NCBI RefSeq assembly: GCF_013602415.1
Contig: NZ_WPAG02000002.1
Location: forward strand, 4,405,480 to 4,469,479
Length of the DNA stretch: 64,000 nt
Reading direction: 5' to 3'
Origin: Rhodococcus sp. B50
GTDB taxonomy: Bacteria; Actinomycetota; Actinomycetes; Mycobacteriales; Mycobacteriaceae
Positions 8,259-16,542 of this stretch are shown here, one piece after another (position 1 is the first letter of the stretch; every line of letters starts with the position of its first letter). Position numbers and translations under genes: made by a program. The notes below the pieces were generated by a model. That model was not told where the DNA came from and made no database searches. It saw only the letters and a list, made by a program, of their open reading frames with translations.

Positions 8259-9649
8259 GTGATGCAGGTGGAGGTGCAGCAGTGGTCGTCGGGGTTCGCG
8301 GCGTTCTGTGGCCGGTTCGCGCCGCGGTTCTCCCGGGTGGAGTCGCGGCGGCGGATGGTCGCCTACATCCGGGGATTGCTCGGTGAGCTCGAACGCAAGA
8401 ACGGCTGGACCCTGGCCGAGGCGGCCGGGGATGCCACCCCGGACGGGATGCAGCGGCTGCTGAACTTCTATGCCTGGGACTGCGACGGGCTGCGTGATGA
8501 TGTGCGGGAGATTGTGGCCCAGACGATCGGCGACGAGACCGCCGGGGTGTTGATCATCGACGAAACCGGTTTTCTGAAGAAGGGCAGCACATCCGCCGGG
8601 GTGGCCCGACAGTACTCCGGTACTGCGGGACGGATCGAGAACTCGCAGGTCGGGGTGTTCCTGGCGTACGCCTCGCTGACGGGTCGGGCGTTGATCGACC
8701 GGGAGTTGTATCTGCCCAAGTCCTGGACCGACGACCGGCAGCGGTGCCGGGACGCCGGCATCGACGACAGCATCGAGTTTTCGACGAAACCCGAACTGGC
8801 CCAGTCGATGATCGAACGTGCGCTCGATGCCGGCCTCCCGTTCGGCTGGGTCACCGCCGACGAGGCCTACGGGCAGGCCGGCCAGCTGCGCCTGTGGCTC
8901 GAATCCCGCGGGGTGGCACACGTGTTGGCGGTACCGAAGTCGCAGATGGTGGTCACGATGCGGCTGCAGCGCCGCCGCGCCCACAGCGTGATCGCCGACC
9001 TCGACGAGTCGGTCTGGCAACCGATGAGTTGCGGCGACGGTGCGCATGGTCCCCGGATCTACGATTGGGCCGCCGCCCCGATCCGGCCGCTGCGCGAACG
9101 GGGCCGGGGTCATTGGCTTTTGGCCCGTCGCTCGCGGACCGACCCGGAGCAGATCGCCTACTACATCTGCTTCGGGGCCGCCGACACCACGCTCGACGAA
9201 CTCGTCCGGGTAGCGGGCAGTCGGTGGGCGATCGAGGAGTGCTTCCAGACCGCGAAGAACGAGACCGGCCTGGATCACTATCAGGTCCGCGGTTACACCG
9301 CCTGGTACCGCCACATCACCTTGTCGATGGCCGCAGCCGCCTTCCTGACGATCCTGCGCCGCGACGCAGAAAAAGGGGCTGCGTTACCGGTTCCGAAGCG
9401 GACACCGCCGCACCGAACCCACCACCCGAGGGTCGGCATGCACTGCTGATTTCTTTCTCTGTCAACGAGATCCGACGACTGTTCAACCGCATCGTCGACC
9501 CGGTCCGTCATTCGCCCGCACACATCTGGCGTTGGTCGCTATGGCGGCGCATGCACCAAACCCGAGCACGCCTATGTCACTACGCTCGAAGACATCACAA
9601 ACTGCGGCTGCAGTACGTCACCGCAGCACGGTGCCGCCGTCCACGTTGA
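8259..9649 (+). CDS. IS701-family transposase with -1 frameshift
   Basis: The first frame (8259, or ATG 8262, to 9449) encodes 396 residues of a DDE transposase: IIDETGF gives the first Asp, VTADEAYG the second, and WAIEECFQTAKNETGLDHY the Glu region. After about residue 372 the frame turns into unrelated proline-rich sequence. The expected C-terminus, with LNEIRRL-like VNEIRRLFNRI and WRWSLWRRMHQTRARLCHY, continues in the -1 frame from about 9371. The switch point contains AAAAAGGGG (9370-9378), a slippery run. It is either programmed -1 frameshifting or an inactivating indel. The -1 frame has no stop inside the element and runs past the right repeat to TGA at 9647-9649. Confidence 0.85.
9594..9615 (-). 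repeat. Right terminal inverted repeat of the IS
   Basis: This is the exact complement of the left terminus. It is followed by CGTCA at 9616-9620, whose last three bases are the stop codon of the convergent SDR gene. Confidence 0.92.
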
Positions 9650-10379
9650 CCACCTGCCCGTTGATCCACGATCCGTCGTCGGACATCAGATAGGCGACCA
9701 TGCTCGAGATGTCCGCGGCTTCACCGAGCCGAGTGCTGCGCGTGCGCGCGAGCATGCCGGCCAGCAGTTCCGGTGCCGCTCCGTTCCGGATCTCGTCGGT
9801 GAGGATCAGTCCCGGTGTCACCGCGTTCGCCCGGATACCTTCCCGTCCCCAGCGTGAGGCCACGTGCCGCGCGAGCGCGTTGATGGCCGCCTTCGTCGCC
9901 GAATAGGCAGGACGCTGCGGGTCGCCGGTGAACGAGGCGATGGACGAGGTGTAGACGATCGCGCCGCCCCCGCGCTCGAGCAGTTTCGGGACGCTGTGGC
10001 GGGTGACGAGCATGTGGCCGCGCAGATTCACGGCGACCGTCCGGTCCCAGATCTCCAGGTCGATGTCGACGACGTCGGTGTCCTTCGTGACGGCGCCCAT
10101 GTCGCCGGCATTGATGTGGACGGCATCGAGCCCGCCGTACGTCTCGACGGTCTTCGCGACCAGCGCCCGCACGGATTCGTCGTCCGAGATGTCGAACTGC
10201 GCCGCCACCGCGGTACCACCGGTTTCGGTGATGGTGGTAGCCGTGCGTTCGGCGCCTTCGTAGTTCAGGTCGCCGACCACCACGCGGGCGCCCTCACGGG
10301 CGAGGCGGCGGGCGGAGTCGGCACCCAGACCGGTCGCGGCACCGGCGACCAGCACGATCTTGTCCTTCAGACCTTCCAC
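9618..10379 (-). CDS. SDR family oxidoreductase
   Basis: A 253-residue classical short-chain dehydrogenase: GAATGLG cofactor motif at the N-terminus, INAGD in place of the usual NNAG, and YSATK for the catalytic Tyr and Lys, ending VNVDGGT. The GTG at 10379 is preferred because GAAAGG precedes it; an ATG further upstream at 10445 would add an un-SDR-like leader. The stop codon lies inside the IS target duplication, so the gene is intact. It is separated from the upstream reverse operon by a strong hairpin, so it may have its own promoter in the 10380-10508 gap. Confidence 0.85.
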   Translation of the reverse strand: MEGLKDKIVLVAGAATGLGADSARRLAREGARVVVGDLNYEGAERTATTITETGGTAVAAQFDISDDESVRALVAKTVETYGGLDAVHINAGDMGAVTKDTDVVDIDLEIWDRTVAVNLRGHMLVTRHSVPKLLERGGGAIVYTSSIASFTGDPQRPAYSATKAAINALARHVASRWGREGIRANAVTPGLILTDEIRNGAAPELLAGMLARTRSTRLGEAADISSMVAYLMSDDGSWINGQVVNVDGGTVLR

Positions 10380-10508
10380 GACATAACCTTTCGATCGATG
10401 AGAATCTGCGGCTCGAGTATGTGCGCACCGCACGGACAGAAACACCCTGCCCGACAGTCGGTTTGTGTCCGCCAGGTGTGCAAGTGCGGTGAGGCGTTCG
10501 GTGCGGAC

Positions 10509-10549
10509 GGCGTCCCGCGCAGTGGAGCGGGGCCACCACCCGGGACGCC
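10509..10549 (-). terminator. Nested hairpin between reverse-strand genes
   Basis: GGCGTCCCG at 10509-10517 pairs with CGGGACGCC at 10541-10549, enclosing a smaller GTGG/CCAC hairpin. It lies just after the stop at 10562 of the reverse operon and before the SDR at 10379. There is no U tract, as is common in high-GC actinobacteria. The rest of the gap (10380-10508) shows no gene. Confidence 0.55.
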
Positions 10550-10561
10550 TCGCCGGACCGC

Positions 10562-11359
10562 CTACCGGGTGTGTGCGTCGATGGCCGTGTCGAGGACCCC
10601 GAGGTCTCCTCCGAGCTCCGACACGGCGGCGCGCACCACCGCTACATCCTTGGTCAGGAATTCACCGACAGCGCTGCGAAATTCCGACACCGATCCACGC
10701 ATGGCGATGTTCCCCATGACCTTGCACGACGAACTGCCGTGGGGGAGAGCGGAGAACAGTGCCGCCTCGTCGACTCCGAGCTGACGGCCCAGCTCGGCCG
10801 CCTCGGCGAGCAGGCCGATCTCCGCCGCGAACAGGGCGTTGTTGACCAGCTTGACCTTCTGCCCGCTCCCGGGAGTGCCGACGTGCAGGACGGGATCACC
10901 GTAGCTCTTCAGCACCGGCGTCACGGCGGCGACAGCGTCGTCCGTCCCGCCGAGGAACAACGTCAGCGCACCGGCCGCGATGTCGTGCGGACCGCCGCTG
11001 ACGGCCGCGTCGATCACCGCGACTCCGTACGGCTCGGCCGCGGCAGCCAGTGTCTCCACGGTGCGCGGGCTGATCGTGGTGTGGACGACGAGGGTCGAAC
11101 CTCGCGGCATCCGTCCGAGCACACCGCCGTCGAGGCACACCTGCCGTACCTGCTCGTCGGTGAACACGCAGACGACGACGAGTTCGGCGTCGATGCCGAT
11201 ACCGGTGATGTCGCCGACCGCGACCGCGCTGATCTTCTCCACGGCCGCCCGAGCATCATCGTGCCGCGCAAGCACGTGCACGTCGTGTCCGCCCTCGACC
11301 AGTCGCTCGATCATGGGCAACCCCATGCGTCCGGCGCCGACGAAGTGCACGCGACTCAT
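10562..11359 (-). CDS. NAD(P)-dependent oxidoreductase, 3-hydroxyisobutyrate dehydrogenase family
   Basis: A 265-residue beta-hydroxyacid dehydrogenase with N-terminal GAGRMG, the DAAVSGG substrate loop and a lysine in GSGQKVKLVNN at the catalytic position. It is shorter than the roughly 290-300 residues common in the family, mainly at the C-terminus. It starts in an ATGA overlap with the paralogue upstream, so the pair may form a heteromeric enzyme or act on successive or related hydroxy acids. It is the last gene of the long reverse operon before the hairpin at 10509-10549. Confidence 0.8.
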   Translation of the reverse strand: MSRVHFVGAGRMGLPMIERLVEGGHDVHVLARHDDARAAVEKISAVAVGDITGIGIDAELVVVCVFTDEQVRQVCLDGGVLGRMPRGSTLVVHTTISPRTVETLAAAAEPYGVAVIDAAVSGGPHDIAAGALTLFLGGTDDAVAAVTPVLKSYGDPVLHVGTPGSGQKVKLVNNALFAAEIGLLAEAAELGRQLGVDEAALFSALPHGSSSCKVMGNIAMRGSVSEFRSAVGEFLTKDVAVVRAAVSELGGDLGVLDTAIDAHTR

Positions 11360-12174
11360 CGCGGGTGTCCCATCTTCTCGAGGCTCGCGTCGGCCGTGGT
11401 GAAGGTGACCCCCTCGGGGATCCCGGCTGTTGCGGCAAGACCGGCCACGAGGCTCACGTCCTTCTTCAGCAGCTCACCGGCGTGCCCGCCGATCCGGTCG
11501 AGGCTGCCCCCGGCCGACACCACGCGTCCGAGCGCGAAGCTGTTCGCGGAGCCGTGCGAGACGACCTCACCGAGACGGGCAGGATCTACGCCGAGTTCCG
11601 CACCGAGCGCCAGGGTGTTCTCGGCGAGCACCAGGTTCGCCGTGAACAACAGGTTGTTGAGGAGCTTGGTGACCAGCCCCGCTCCGGTGTCCCCGAGGTG
11701 TACCACCGGATTGCCGTAGGTGGAGAACACCGGCCGGCACCGCTCCACGACATCGCTGTCGCCGCCGACCATCACGAGCAGGGTGCCTGCGGCAGCGCCC
11801 ATTCCGCCGCCGCTGACCGGAGCGTCGACGAGCGACACACCGCGTTCGCGTGCGGCCGCTGCCAGTTCGCGGCAGGTGTCCGGATGGATCGTGCTGTGCA
11901 CCGCGATGACGCCGCCCTCGTTCATCCCCTCGAGGATGCCGTTCTCGCCGGTGATCACCTGCCGAACGTCGTCGTCGTCGACTACGCACAGGCAGACGAG
12001 GTCGCTGACCGCGGCGAGTTCCGCAGGTGACTGCGCATACTTCGCCGCCGTATCGGCATAGGGAGCAAGCGATTCCGGGCGGCGGGCCCAGAGCGTCGTC
12101 TCGTAACCCGACTCGACGATTCGGCGGGCCATCGGCCCACCCTGGCTTCCGAGTCCGATGAATCCGACACGCAT
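11356..12174 (-). CDS. NAD(P)-dependent oxidoreductase, 3-hydroxyisobutyrate dehydrogenase family
   Basis: A 272-residue protein beginning MRVGFIGLGSQGGPMA, a textbook start for this family, with DAPVSGGGMG as the substrate loop and Lys in GAGLVTKLLNN as the catalytic lysine. The ATG at 12174 is chosen because the glycine motif follows at once; the longer frame to 12306 adds low-complexity sequence that overlaps the next gene. It overlaps the adjacent paralogue by four bases. Role: oxidation of a beta-hydroxy acid or reduction of a semialdehyde in the P450-containing operon. Confidence 0.82.
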   Translation of the reverse strand: MRVGFIGLGSQGGPMARRIVESGYETTLWARRPESLAPYADTAAKYAQSPAELAAVSDLVCLCVVDDDDVRQVITGENGILEGMNEGGVIAVHSTIHPDTCRELAAAARERGVSLVDAPVSGGGMGAAAGTLLVMVGGDSDVVERCRPVFSTYGNPVVHLGDTGAGLVTKLLNNLLFTANLVLAENTLALGAELGVDPARLGEVVSHGSANSFALGRVVSAGGSLDRIGGHAGELLKKDVSLVAGLAATAGIPEGVTFTTADASLEKMGHPR

Positions 12175-12202
12175 CACAGTGCCTCCGATCGGGGATTGGA
12201 CG

Positions 12203-13132
12203 TCATAGGGGCGGTGCCTCCCGGTGTGCGATGCACTCGTCGACGAATGCGAACACCGTCCGGTGGTAGGCCGGGCCGGCGTAACCGATGCTGAGATTGT
12301 GTCCACCTCCGGGATGAAGGTGCAAGGTCACACCCGGTGCCGCCGTGAACATCTCAGCGACGTCCTCGAGTGCCTGCGCGTCGTTGCGCCAGACCTTCTC
12401 GTGTTCGGCGGCGGTGAAGTGCACAGGCACTCGGACCTGTGCGGCGAGGGCAGGGAAGTCGACGGTCGGCCAGCCGGCGGTGACGTCGGCCTCGTAGTCG
12501 GGCGTGCGCGCGGCGATCACGGCACCGCCGACGATGTCCGGCGGGTACAGATCGGCGGGAGTCCACAGCAGTTCACCGACACCGCGGGCGTTCGCGTACC
12601 GCTCGCGGGTGCCGAGAATGCCTGCGGCGAGGGCGTGGTGCTCGCGCCCGGTGCCGGACAGTTCGACGCCCAGGATCTCCTCGTGCCGGTTCTCGACCGC
12701 CATGCGTACCGTGAGCTCGCTCCCGACCGAATGACCCCACAGGAACAGGCCCGCACCGCGGGGTGACGTGCCGAGCAGGGCGTCGACGGTGCGGTAGGCG
12801 AGATCGACACGCACATCCGGAGCACCCAGCTCCTCACGGTGCGGTCGCGACTCGCCGTAGCCGGGACGATCCGGGGCGATCACAGTGAAACCGTGCGCCA
12901 CGGCCTCGCGCATCATCGACAGCTCGGGGTGGCCGGGGCAGTCCCAGTAGGCCGCGCGGGCGGCACCACCGTGCAACGCCACGATCACGGCGCGCGGTTC
13001 GGGTGCTTCGGCGACCAGAGCGGACATCGGGATGCCCTCGACATCGACGACGCGGGCTACGGGTGAGTCGTCTCCCGCGCCGCCGATGTGAGCCTCCTCG
13101 ATCGGTGAGGACTGTGTGCGGGCAGTGCTCAT
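12203..13132 (-). CDS. Alpha/beta hydrolase
   Basis: A 309-residue alpha/beta-hydrolase. VALHGG forms the oxyanion region, the nucleophile serine is in WGHSVGSE (G-x-S-x-G), and the catalytic histidine is in PGGGHNLS near the C-terminus. No signal peptide is seen. Possible roles are ester or lactone opening, or CoA-thioester hydrolysis. The start at 13132 overlaps the stop of the thiolase-fusion gene as ATGA, so the two are tightly coupled; product release after carbon-carbon cleavage is an inferred role. Confidence 0.82.
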   Translation of the reverse strand: MSTARTQSSPIEEAHIGGAGDDSPVARVVDVEGIPMSALVAEAPEPRAVIVALHGGAARAAYWDCPGHPELSMMREAVAHGFTVIAPDRPGYGESRPHREELGAPDVRVDLAYRTVDALLGTSPRGAGLFLWGHSVGSELTVRMAVENRHEEILGVELSGTGREHHALAAGILGTRERYANARGVGELLWTPADLYPPDIVGGAVIAARTPDYEADVTAGWPTVDFPALAAQVRVPVHFTAAEHEKVWRNDAQALEDVAEMFTAAPGVTLHLHPGGGHNLSIGYAGPAYHRTVFAFVDECIAHREAPPL

Positions 13133-14829
13133 GTGTCGCTCCGCAGCAGCATCGCACTGCCGGGAGTGAGCCCGCCGCTGCTGACCACGGCGACGCGGGC
13201 GTCGCGCACCTGGCGGTCGCCGGCCTCGCCGCGCAGCTGGGTGACCGCTTCGTGGACGAGGCCCATTCCGTGGGTGCGGCCGTGCGAGAGCTGCCCGCCG
13301 TGGGTGTTGAGGGGGAGGATGCCGTCGCGGGCGATGTTCTTCCCGCCGTCGAGGAAGTCCTTCGCCTCGCCGATCCCGCAGAAGCCGAGGGCCTCGATCC
13401 ACGACAGCGCGTTGAAGGTGAAGCCGTCGTAGAGCTGTGCGACGTCGACATCCTCGGGTCGCAGCGACGTGCGGGTCCACAGATGGGCGGCCGGTCCGAG
13501 GACCTGCGGTTCATGGGTGAGCGTGCTCTGATCCCACTCGATGCGTTCGACGATCTGGGTGCCGACGGCCTCCACACGGACGGCCGGTCCGGGCAGGTCC
13601 TTCACGGTGTCCGCAGCGGAGACGATGACGGCGACTGCGCCGTCGCACGGCACGTCGCAGTCGTACAGGCCGAACGGGGTGGTCACGGGCCGGGCCGACA
13701 GATAGTCGTCCATGGTCAGGGGGTCGCGGTAGATCGCGCCCGGATTGAGTGCGGCGTTCGCGCGCTGGTTCAGCGCGATCCAGCCGAGCGTCTCGCGGGT
13801 GGTGCCGTAGCGGTGGAAGTGCCGCTGGGCGTTCTGAGCGAGGGTGTGCGCGGCGGAGATACCGCCGAAGGGCACCATCCAACTGGGGGTGCGTCCGCCG
13901 GGCGGCGTGATCTGCCCGACCTTGACGAGTTCGTTGTAGGTCGACTCCCACAGGGTGCGGTAGCACAGTACGTGCCGGGCGAGACCGCTCGCGACGGCGA
14001 GCATCGCGGCGATCACCGATCCGCTGGGTCCGGGGGTCTCGATGCCGCCGTTGAACCAGGTGGGACGCAGACCGAGAGCGGATTCGACGGCGGCGACACC
14101 GCCTTCGCCGAAACCGATGATCGGGCCGGCGCCGGGATAGGTCGACAGGCCGTCGATGTCGTCCATCGTCAAGCCGGCGTCGGCGACGGCGCGTTCGCAC
14201 GCCTGCACGGTGAGAGAGACGGGGTCGACCATGAGACGCCGCCCGATGTCGGACATACCGATACCGGTGATGGCGACCTTGTCCTCGAACTTGTCCGGAC
14301 TCGCGGGCGGGCGGATGTGGAGGCGGATCTGTTCCGGTTCGATCTCGTCCACGGGCAGCGGAGCAGGTGCTCCCTGCTCCGCTGCCGGACGGAAGAGCGG
14401 CAGCCAGACGTCGCCGTCCCGATGGAAGACGACCTCCATGCGCATGCCGAGTTCGAGTTGCTCGGCATCGCATTCGACCGCATTGGTGGTCAACCGCACC
14501 CGGGAATCCTCCTCGAGTGCGACCTGCGCGATGACGAACGGGGGAGGAAGGCCGGGTAGACCGAAACGGTGGTTGACGGTGAACCCGATGAGCGTCGCGT
14601 AGCCGGAGACGACGCGCACACCCATCTGCTTCTCCCGGCAGTACCGGCAGACCGGTTGCGGCGGATGGATGAGAGCCGAGCACGACTCGCATTCCTGGAT
14701 CCGCAACCGGCCGTCCTCGCCGGAGGTCCAGAAGAACTTGTTCTGCAGGGTCAGTTGGGGGAGGGGGCGTCCGGACACCTTCACCGGGGCATCGCCCGTC
14801 TCCCGTTCGACCACTGTCGTCTCAGCCAC
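13129..14829 (-). CDS. DUF35/OB-fold to thiolase fusion, candidate CoA retro-aldolase
   Basis: This 566-residue protein joins two normally separate chains. Residues about 25-145 form a DUF35 unit: a zinc ribbon with Cys47, Cys50, Cys61 and Cys64, then an OB fold. Residues about 180-566 are an SCP-x/Ltp thiolase-like domain. The usual active-site cysteine is absent (IETPGPSGS where NSCASG-type sequence is expected), while the Ltp-type LYDGFT and NTHGGQLSHGRTHGMG motifs are kept. In steroid side-chain catabolism, Ltp2 of this kind works with a DUF35 partner as a retro-aldolase, not a thiolase. I infer aldol-type cleavage of a beta-hydroxyacyl-CoA; the substrate is unknown. Confidence 0.75.
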   Translation of the reverse strand: MAETTVVERETGDAPVKVSGRPLPQLTLQNKFFWTSGEDGRLRIQECESCSALIHPPQPVCRYCREKQMGVRVVSGYATLIGFTVNHRFGLPGLPPPFVIAQVALEEDSRVRLTTNAVECDAEQLELGMRMEVVFHRDGDVWLPLFRPAAEQGAPAPLPVDEIEPEQIRLHIRPPASPDKFEDKVAITGIGMSDIGRRLMVDPVSLTVQACERAVADAGLTMDDIDGLSTYPGAGPIIGFGEGGVAAVESALGLRPTWFNGGIETPGPSGSVIAAMLAVASGLARHVLCYRTLWESTYNELVKVGQITPPGGRTPSWMVPFGGISAAHTLAQNAQRHFHRYGTTRETLGWIALNQRANAALNPGAIYRDPLTMDDYLSARPVTTPFGLYDCDVPCDGAVAVIVSAADTVKDLPGPAVRVEAVGTQIVERIEWDQSTLTHEPQVLGPAAHLWTRTSLRPEDVDVAQLYDGFTFNALSWIEALGFCGIGEAKDFLDGGKNIARDGILPLNTHGGQLSHGRTHGMGLVHEAVTQLRGEAGDRQVRDARVAVVSSGGLTPGSAMLLRSDT

Positions 14830-14871
14830 CGATACCGGCCTTCCTCACTCCTGGTGCACGTTCGAGCGGTG

Positions 14872-16218
14872 TTACTTGGCGGCGGTGATGGGTGCCGCGA
14901 GTTCCTGCTCGTCGATCTGGACCTGCAACTTCTCCAACGTCTCGTCGAGGCCGGCGCCGAGGCGCTTGCCGGGCGTGAACGTCGCCGGGAGGTGCCGCAT
15001 GCCCTGGATGACGCCGATGGAGTCGTAGTGCACCGTCGTCTCCGGATCGCACGTGTAGTCGGGCATCCGGTCGAGAACGGCGAGCAGCATCCGCTTGAAC
15101 ACCGTGCGTGCCAGGTTCGACCCGATGCATCGGTGGACACCCAGTCCGAAACTGAAGTGGCGGTTGCCCTTCCGCTCGAGATCGATCGAGTTGGGGTCGT
15201 CGAACAGCTCGGGATCGCGGTTGGCCATCGCCCACGACAGCCACAGACGCTCGCCCTCCTTGAACTGCGTGCCCTTGAACTCGCAATCGGTGGAGAACGT
15301 GCGACCGTCGCCCGGCGACGGGGTGAAGTACCGCAGGAACTCCTCGGTGGCGCTGTCGAGCAGGCTGTCGCGTTCGTTGCTGAGACGCTCGCGCTCGTCG
15401 GGGTTCTGACTCAGCCACTCGAATGCGTGCGAGGTCAGTGCTGTGGTGGTGTCGAAGCCACCGCCGATCAGCAGGCTGAGGATGCCGAGAAGCTCCATGT
15501 CGTCGGGCTTCTCGCCGAGCACCTCGACGTCGGCGATCGCGTTGATCAGACCGGGGCGGGGATTCTCGCGGATCTCGAACAGGTTCGTGATCAGGTCGAT
15601 GCCCATGTTGCGATGCAGTTCGCTGACGCGGGCGACGTCCGGGGAGTCCGGCGGGGTGTAGATCGCGGCGTGAACGGGCTCGCAGTACACCTCCCACTTC
15701 TTGATGGGGACACCGAGCATGGCCAGGGTGATGACGGCCGGCACGATGTTCGCGAGATCGTCGACGAAGTCGATCCGTCCGCTCTCGATCTTCTCGTCGA
15801 GGCTCGCGCGCACGACCTCGTCGATGATCGGGATCCACTTCTTGATCGCCGCCGGGGAGAGGTAGGGGTTGAGCAGGGCGCGGAACTCCCGGTGCTCGGG
15901 GTCGTCCATCTCCAGGATTCCGCCGCGCACGCCGGAAGCGCGCTCGGCCGTCGGAATCATGATGCCCTTGTAGCCTTTTCGGACACCCTTGATGTCGTGG
16001 TCGTTGGAGACGTTCGGCGAGCGGACGAGGTTGAACACCTCGTCGCTGCCCGCGGCGACCCAGTGGCCGCCGTGGGTGTCCGACCAGGCCATCGGGCATT
16101 TCGACTGCATCTCTTCCGTGATCGGAAGGAAGTTGTCGCGGTAGTCGGGTGCGTGCCGGTCGAACTGGTAGACCGGAGTGCGGTGGGATGTGTCGGCAAC
16201 GACGTCGTCGACGCTCAT
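14872..16218 (-). CDS. Cytochrome P450
   Basis: A complete soluble bacterial P450 of 448 residues. The heme loop FSFGLGVHRCIG places the cysteine ligand at residue 364; the I-helix carries GGGFDTTTAL; EEFLR supplies the E-x-x-R motif. It hydroxylates or dealkylates a small hydrophobic substrate using electrons from a ferredoxin, and a 3Fe-4S ferredoxin gene lies immediately upstream in the same operon. A reductase gene is not in the window, so a housekeeping reductase must serve. The ATG at 16218 was chosen over a longer frame that adds an arginine-rich leader. Neighbouring SDRs would oxidise the alcohol formed. Confidence 0.93.
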   Translation of the reverse strand: MSVDDVVADTSHRTPVYQFDRHAPDYRDNFLPITEEMQSKCPMAWSDTHGGHWVAAGSDEVFNLVRSPNVSNDHDIKGVRKGYKGIMIPTAERASGVRGGILEMDDPEHREFRALLNPYLSPAAIKKWIPIIDEVVRASLDEKIESGRIDFVDDLANIVPAVITLAMLGVPIKKWEVYCEPVHAAIYTPPDSPDVARVSELHRNMGIDLITNLFEIRENPRPGLINAIADVEVLGEKPDDMELLGILSLLIGGGFDTTTALTSHAFEWLSQNPDERERLSNERDSLLDSATEEFLRYFTPSPGDGRTFSTDCEFKGTQFKEGERLWLSWAMANRDPELFDDPNSIDLERKGNRHFSFGLGVHRCIGSNLARTVFKRMLLAVLDRMPDYTCDPETTVHYDSIGVIQGMRHLPATFTPGKRLGAGLDETLEKLQVQIDEQELAAPITAAK

Positions 16219-16265
16219 GACTGTCCTCTCTGACGCTTCGATCGGGGCTGTCGAAACGTTGGTGG

Positions 16266-16457
16266 TCAGGAGATCTCGATGGCCTGCTCGGGGCAGGACC
16301 GGGCTGCTTCGCGCACGTTCTCCTCGAGATGCGCGGGCACGTCCTCCACGATTGCGGTGGCGTGGCCGTCGATGTCGCTCAGTTCGAATACTTCGGGTGC
16401 GGCCATGGCACACAGGGTGTGGCCCTGGCAGCGTTCGGGGTCGACTCTGACCTCCAC
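16266..16457 (-). CDS. 3Fe-4S ferredoxin, P450 electron donor
   Basis: A 63-residue ferredoxin with Cys10, Cys16 and Cys55 (the last followed by Pro) and His13 in CQGHTLC where a fourth cysteine would be, the hallmark of single-cluster 3Fe-4S ferredoxins that feed P450s. The GTG at 16457 with GGGAGG before it gives the normal length; the longer frame to 16532 adds an unrelated leader. It sits 47 bases upstream of the P450 gene on the same strand, so the two form the electron transfer pair. Confidence 0.9.
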   Translation of the reverse strand: MEVRVDPERCQGHTLCAMAAPEVFELSDIDGHATAIVEDVPAHLEENVREAARSCPEQAIEIS

Positions 16458-16542
16458 GGTGTTCCTCCCGGTCGATGATGTGTACTGGTCCGGTCCGGCA
16501 ACGTCCTGTCGTGTACGGGGGCTGCCCGCCACGATCGAACGG

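Larger units (their letters stand above)
8208..9615 (+). mobile_element. IS701-family insertion sequence
   Basis: The element is bounded by perfect 22-bp inverted repeats at 8208-8229 and 9594-9615 (TACTGCAGCCGCAGTTTGTGAT and its complement). It is flanked by a direct CGTCA at 8203-8207 and 9616-9620, which fits a target duplication. IS701 elements usually give 4 bp; here 5 bp match exactly, or 4 bp if the right terminus is one base longer. It contains one transposase frame with a frameshift. Intact ends and a clean duplication suggest a fairly recent insertion. It lies between two convergent SDR genes without breaking either. Confidence 0.92.

Noticed and set aside
13133..13480. N-terminal extension of the alpha/beta hydrolase
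   Set aside because: It lies wholly within the upstream fusion gene in another frame and has an arginine-rich shadow composition; the ATG at 13132 forms a normal ATGA overlap.
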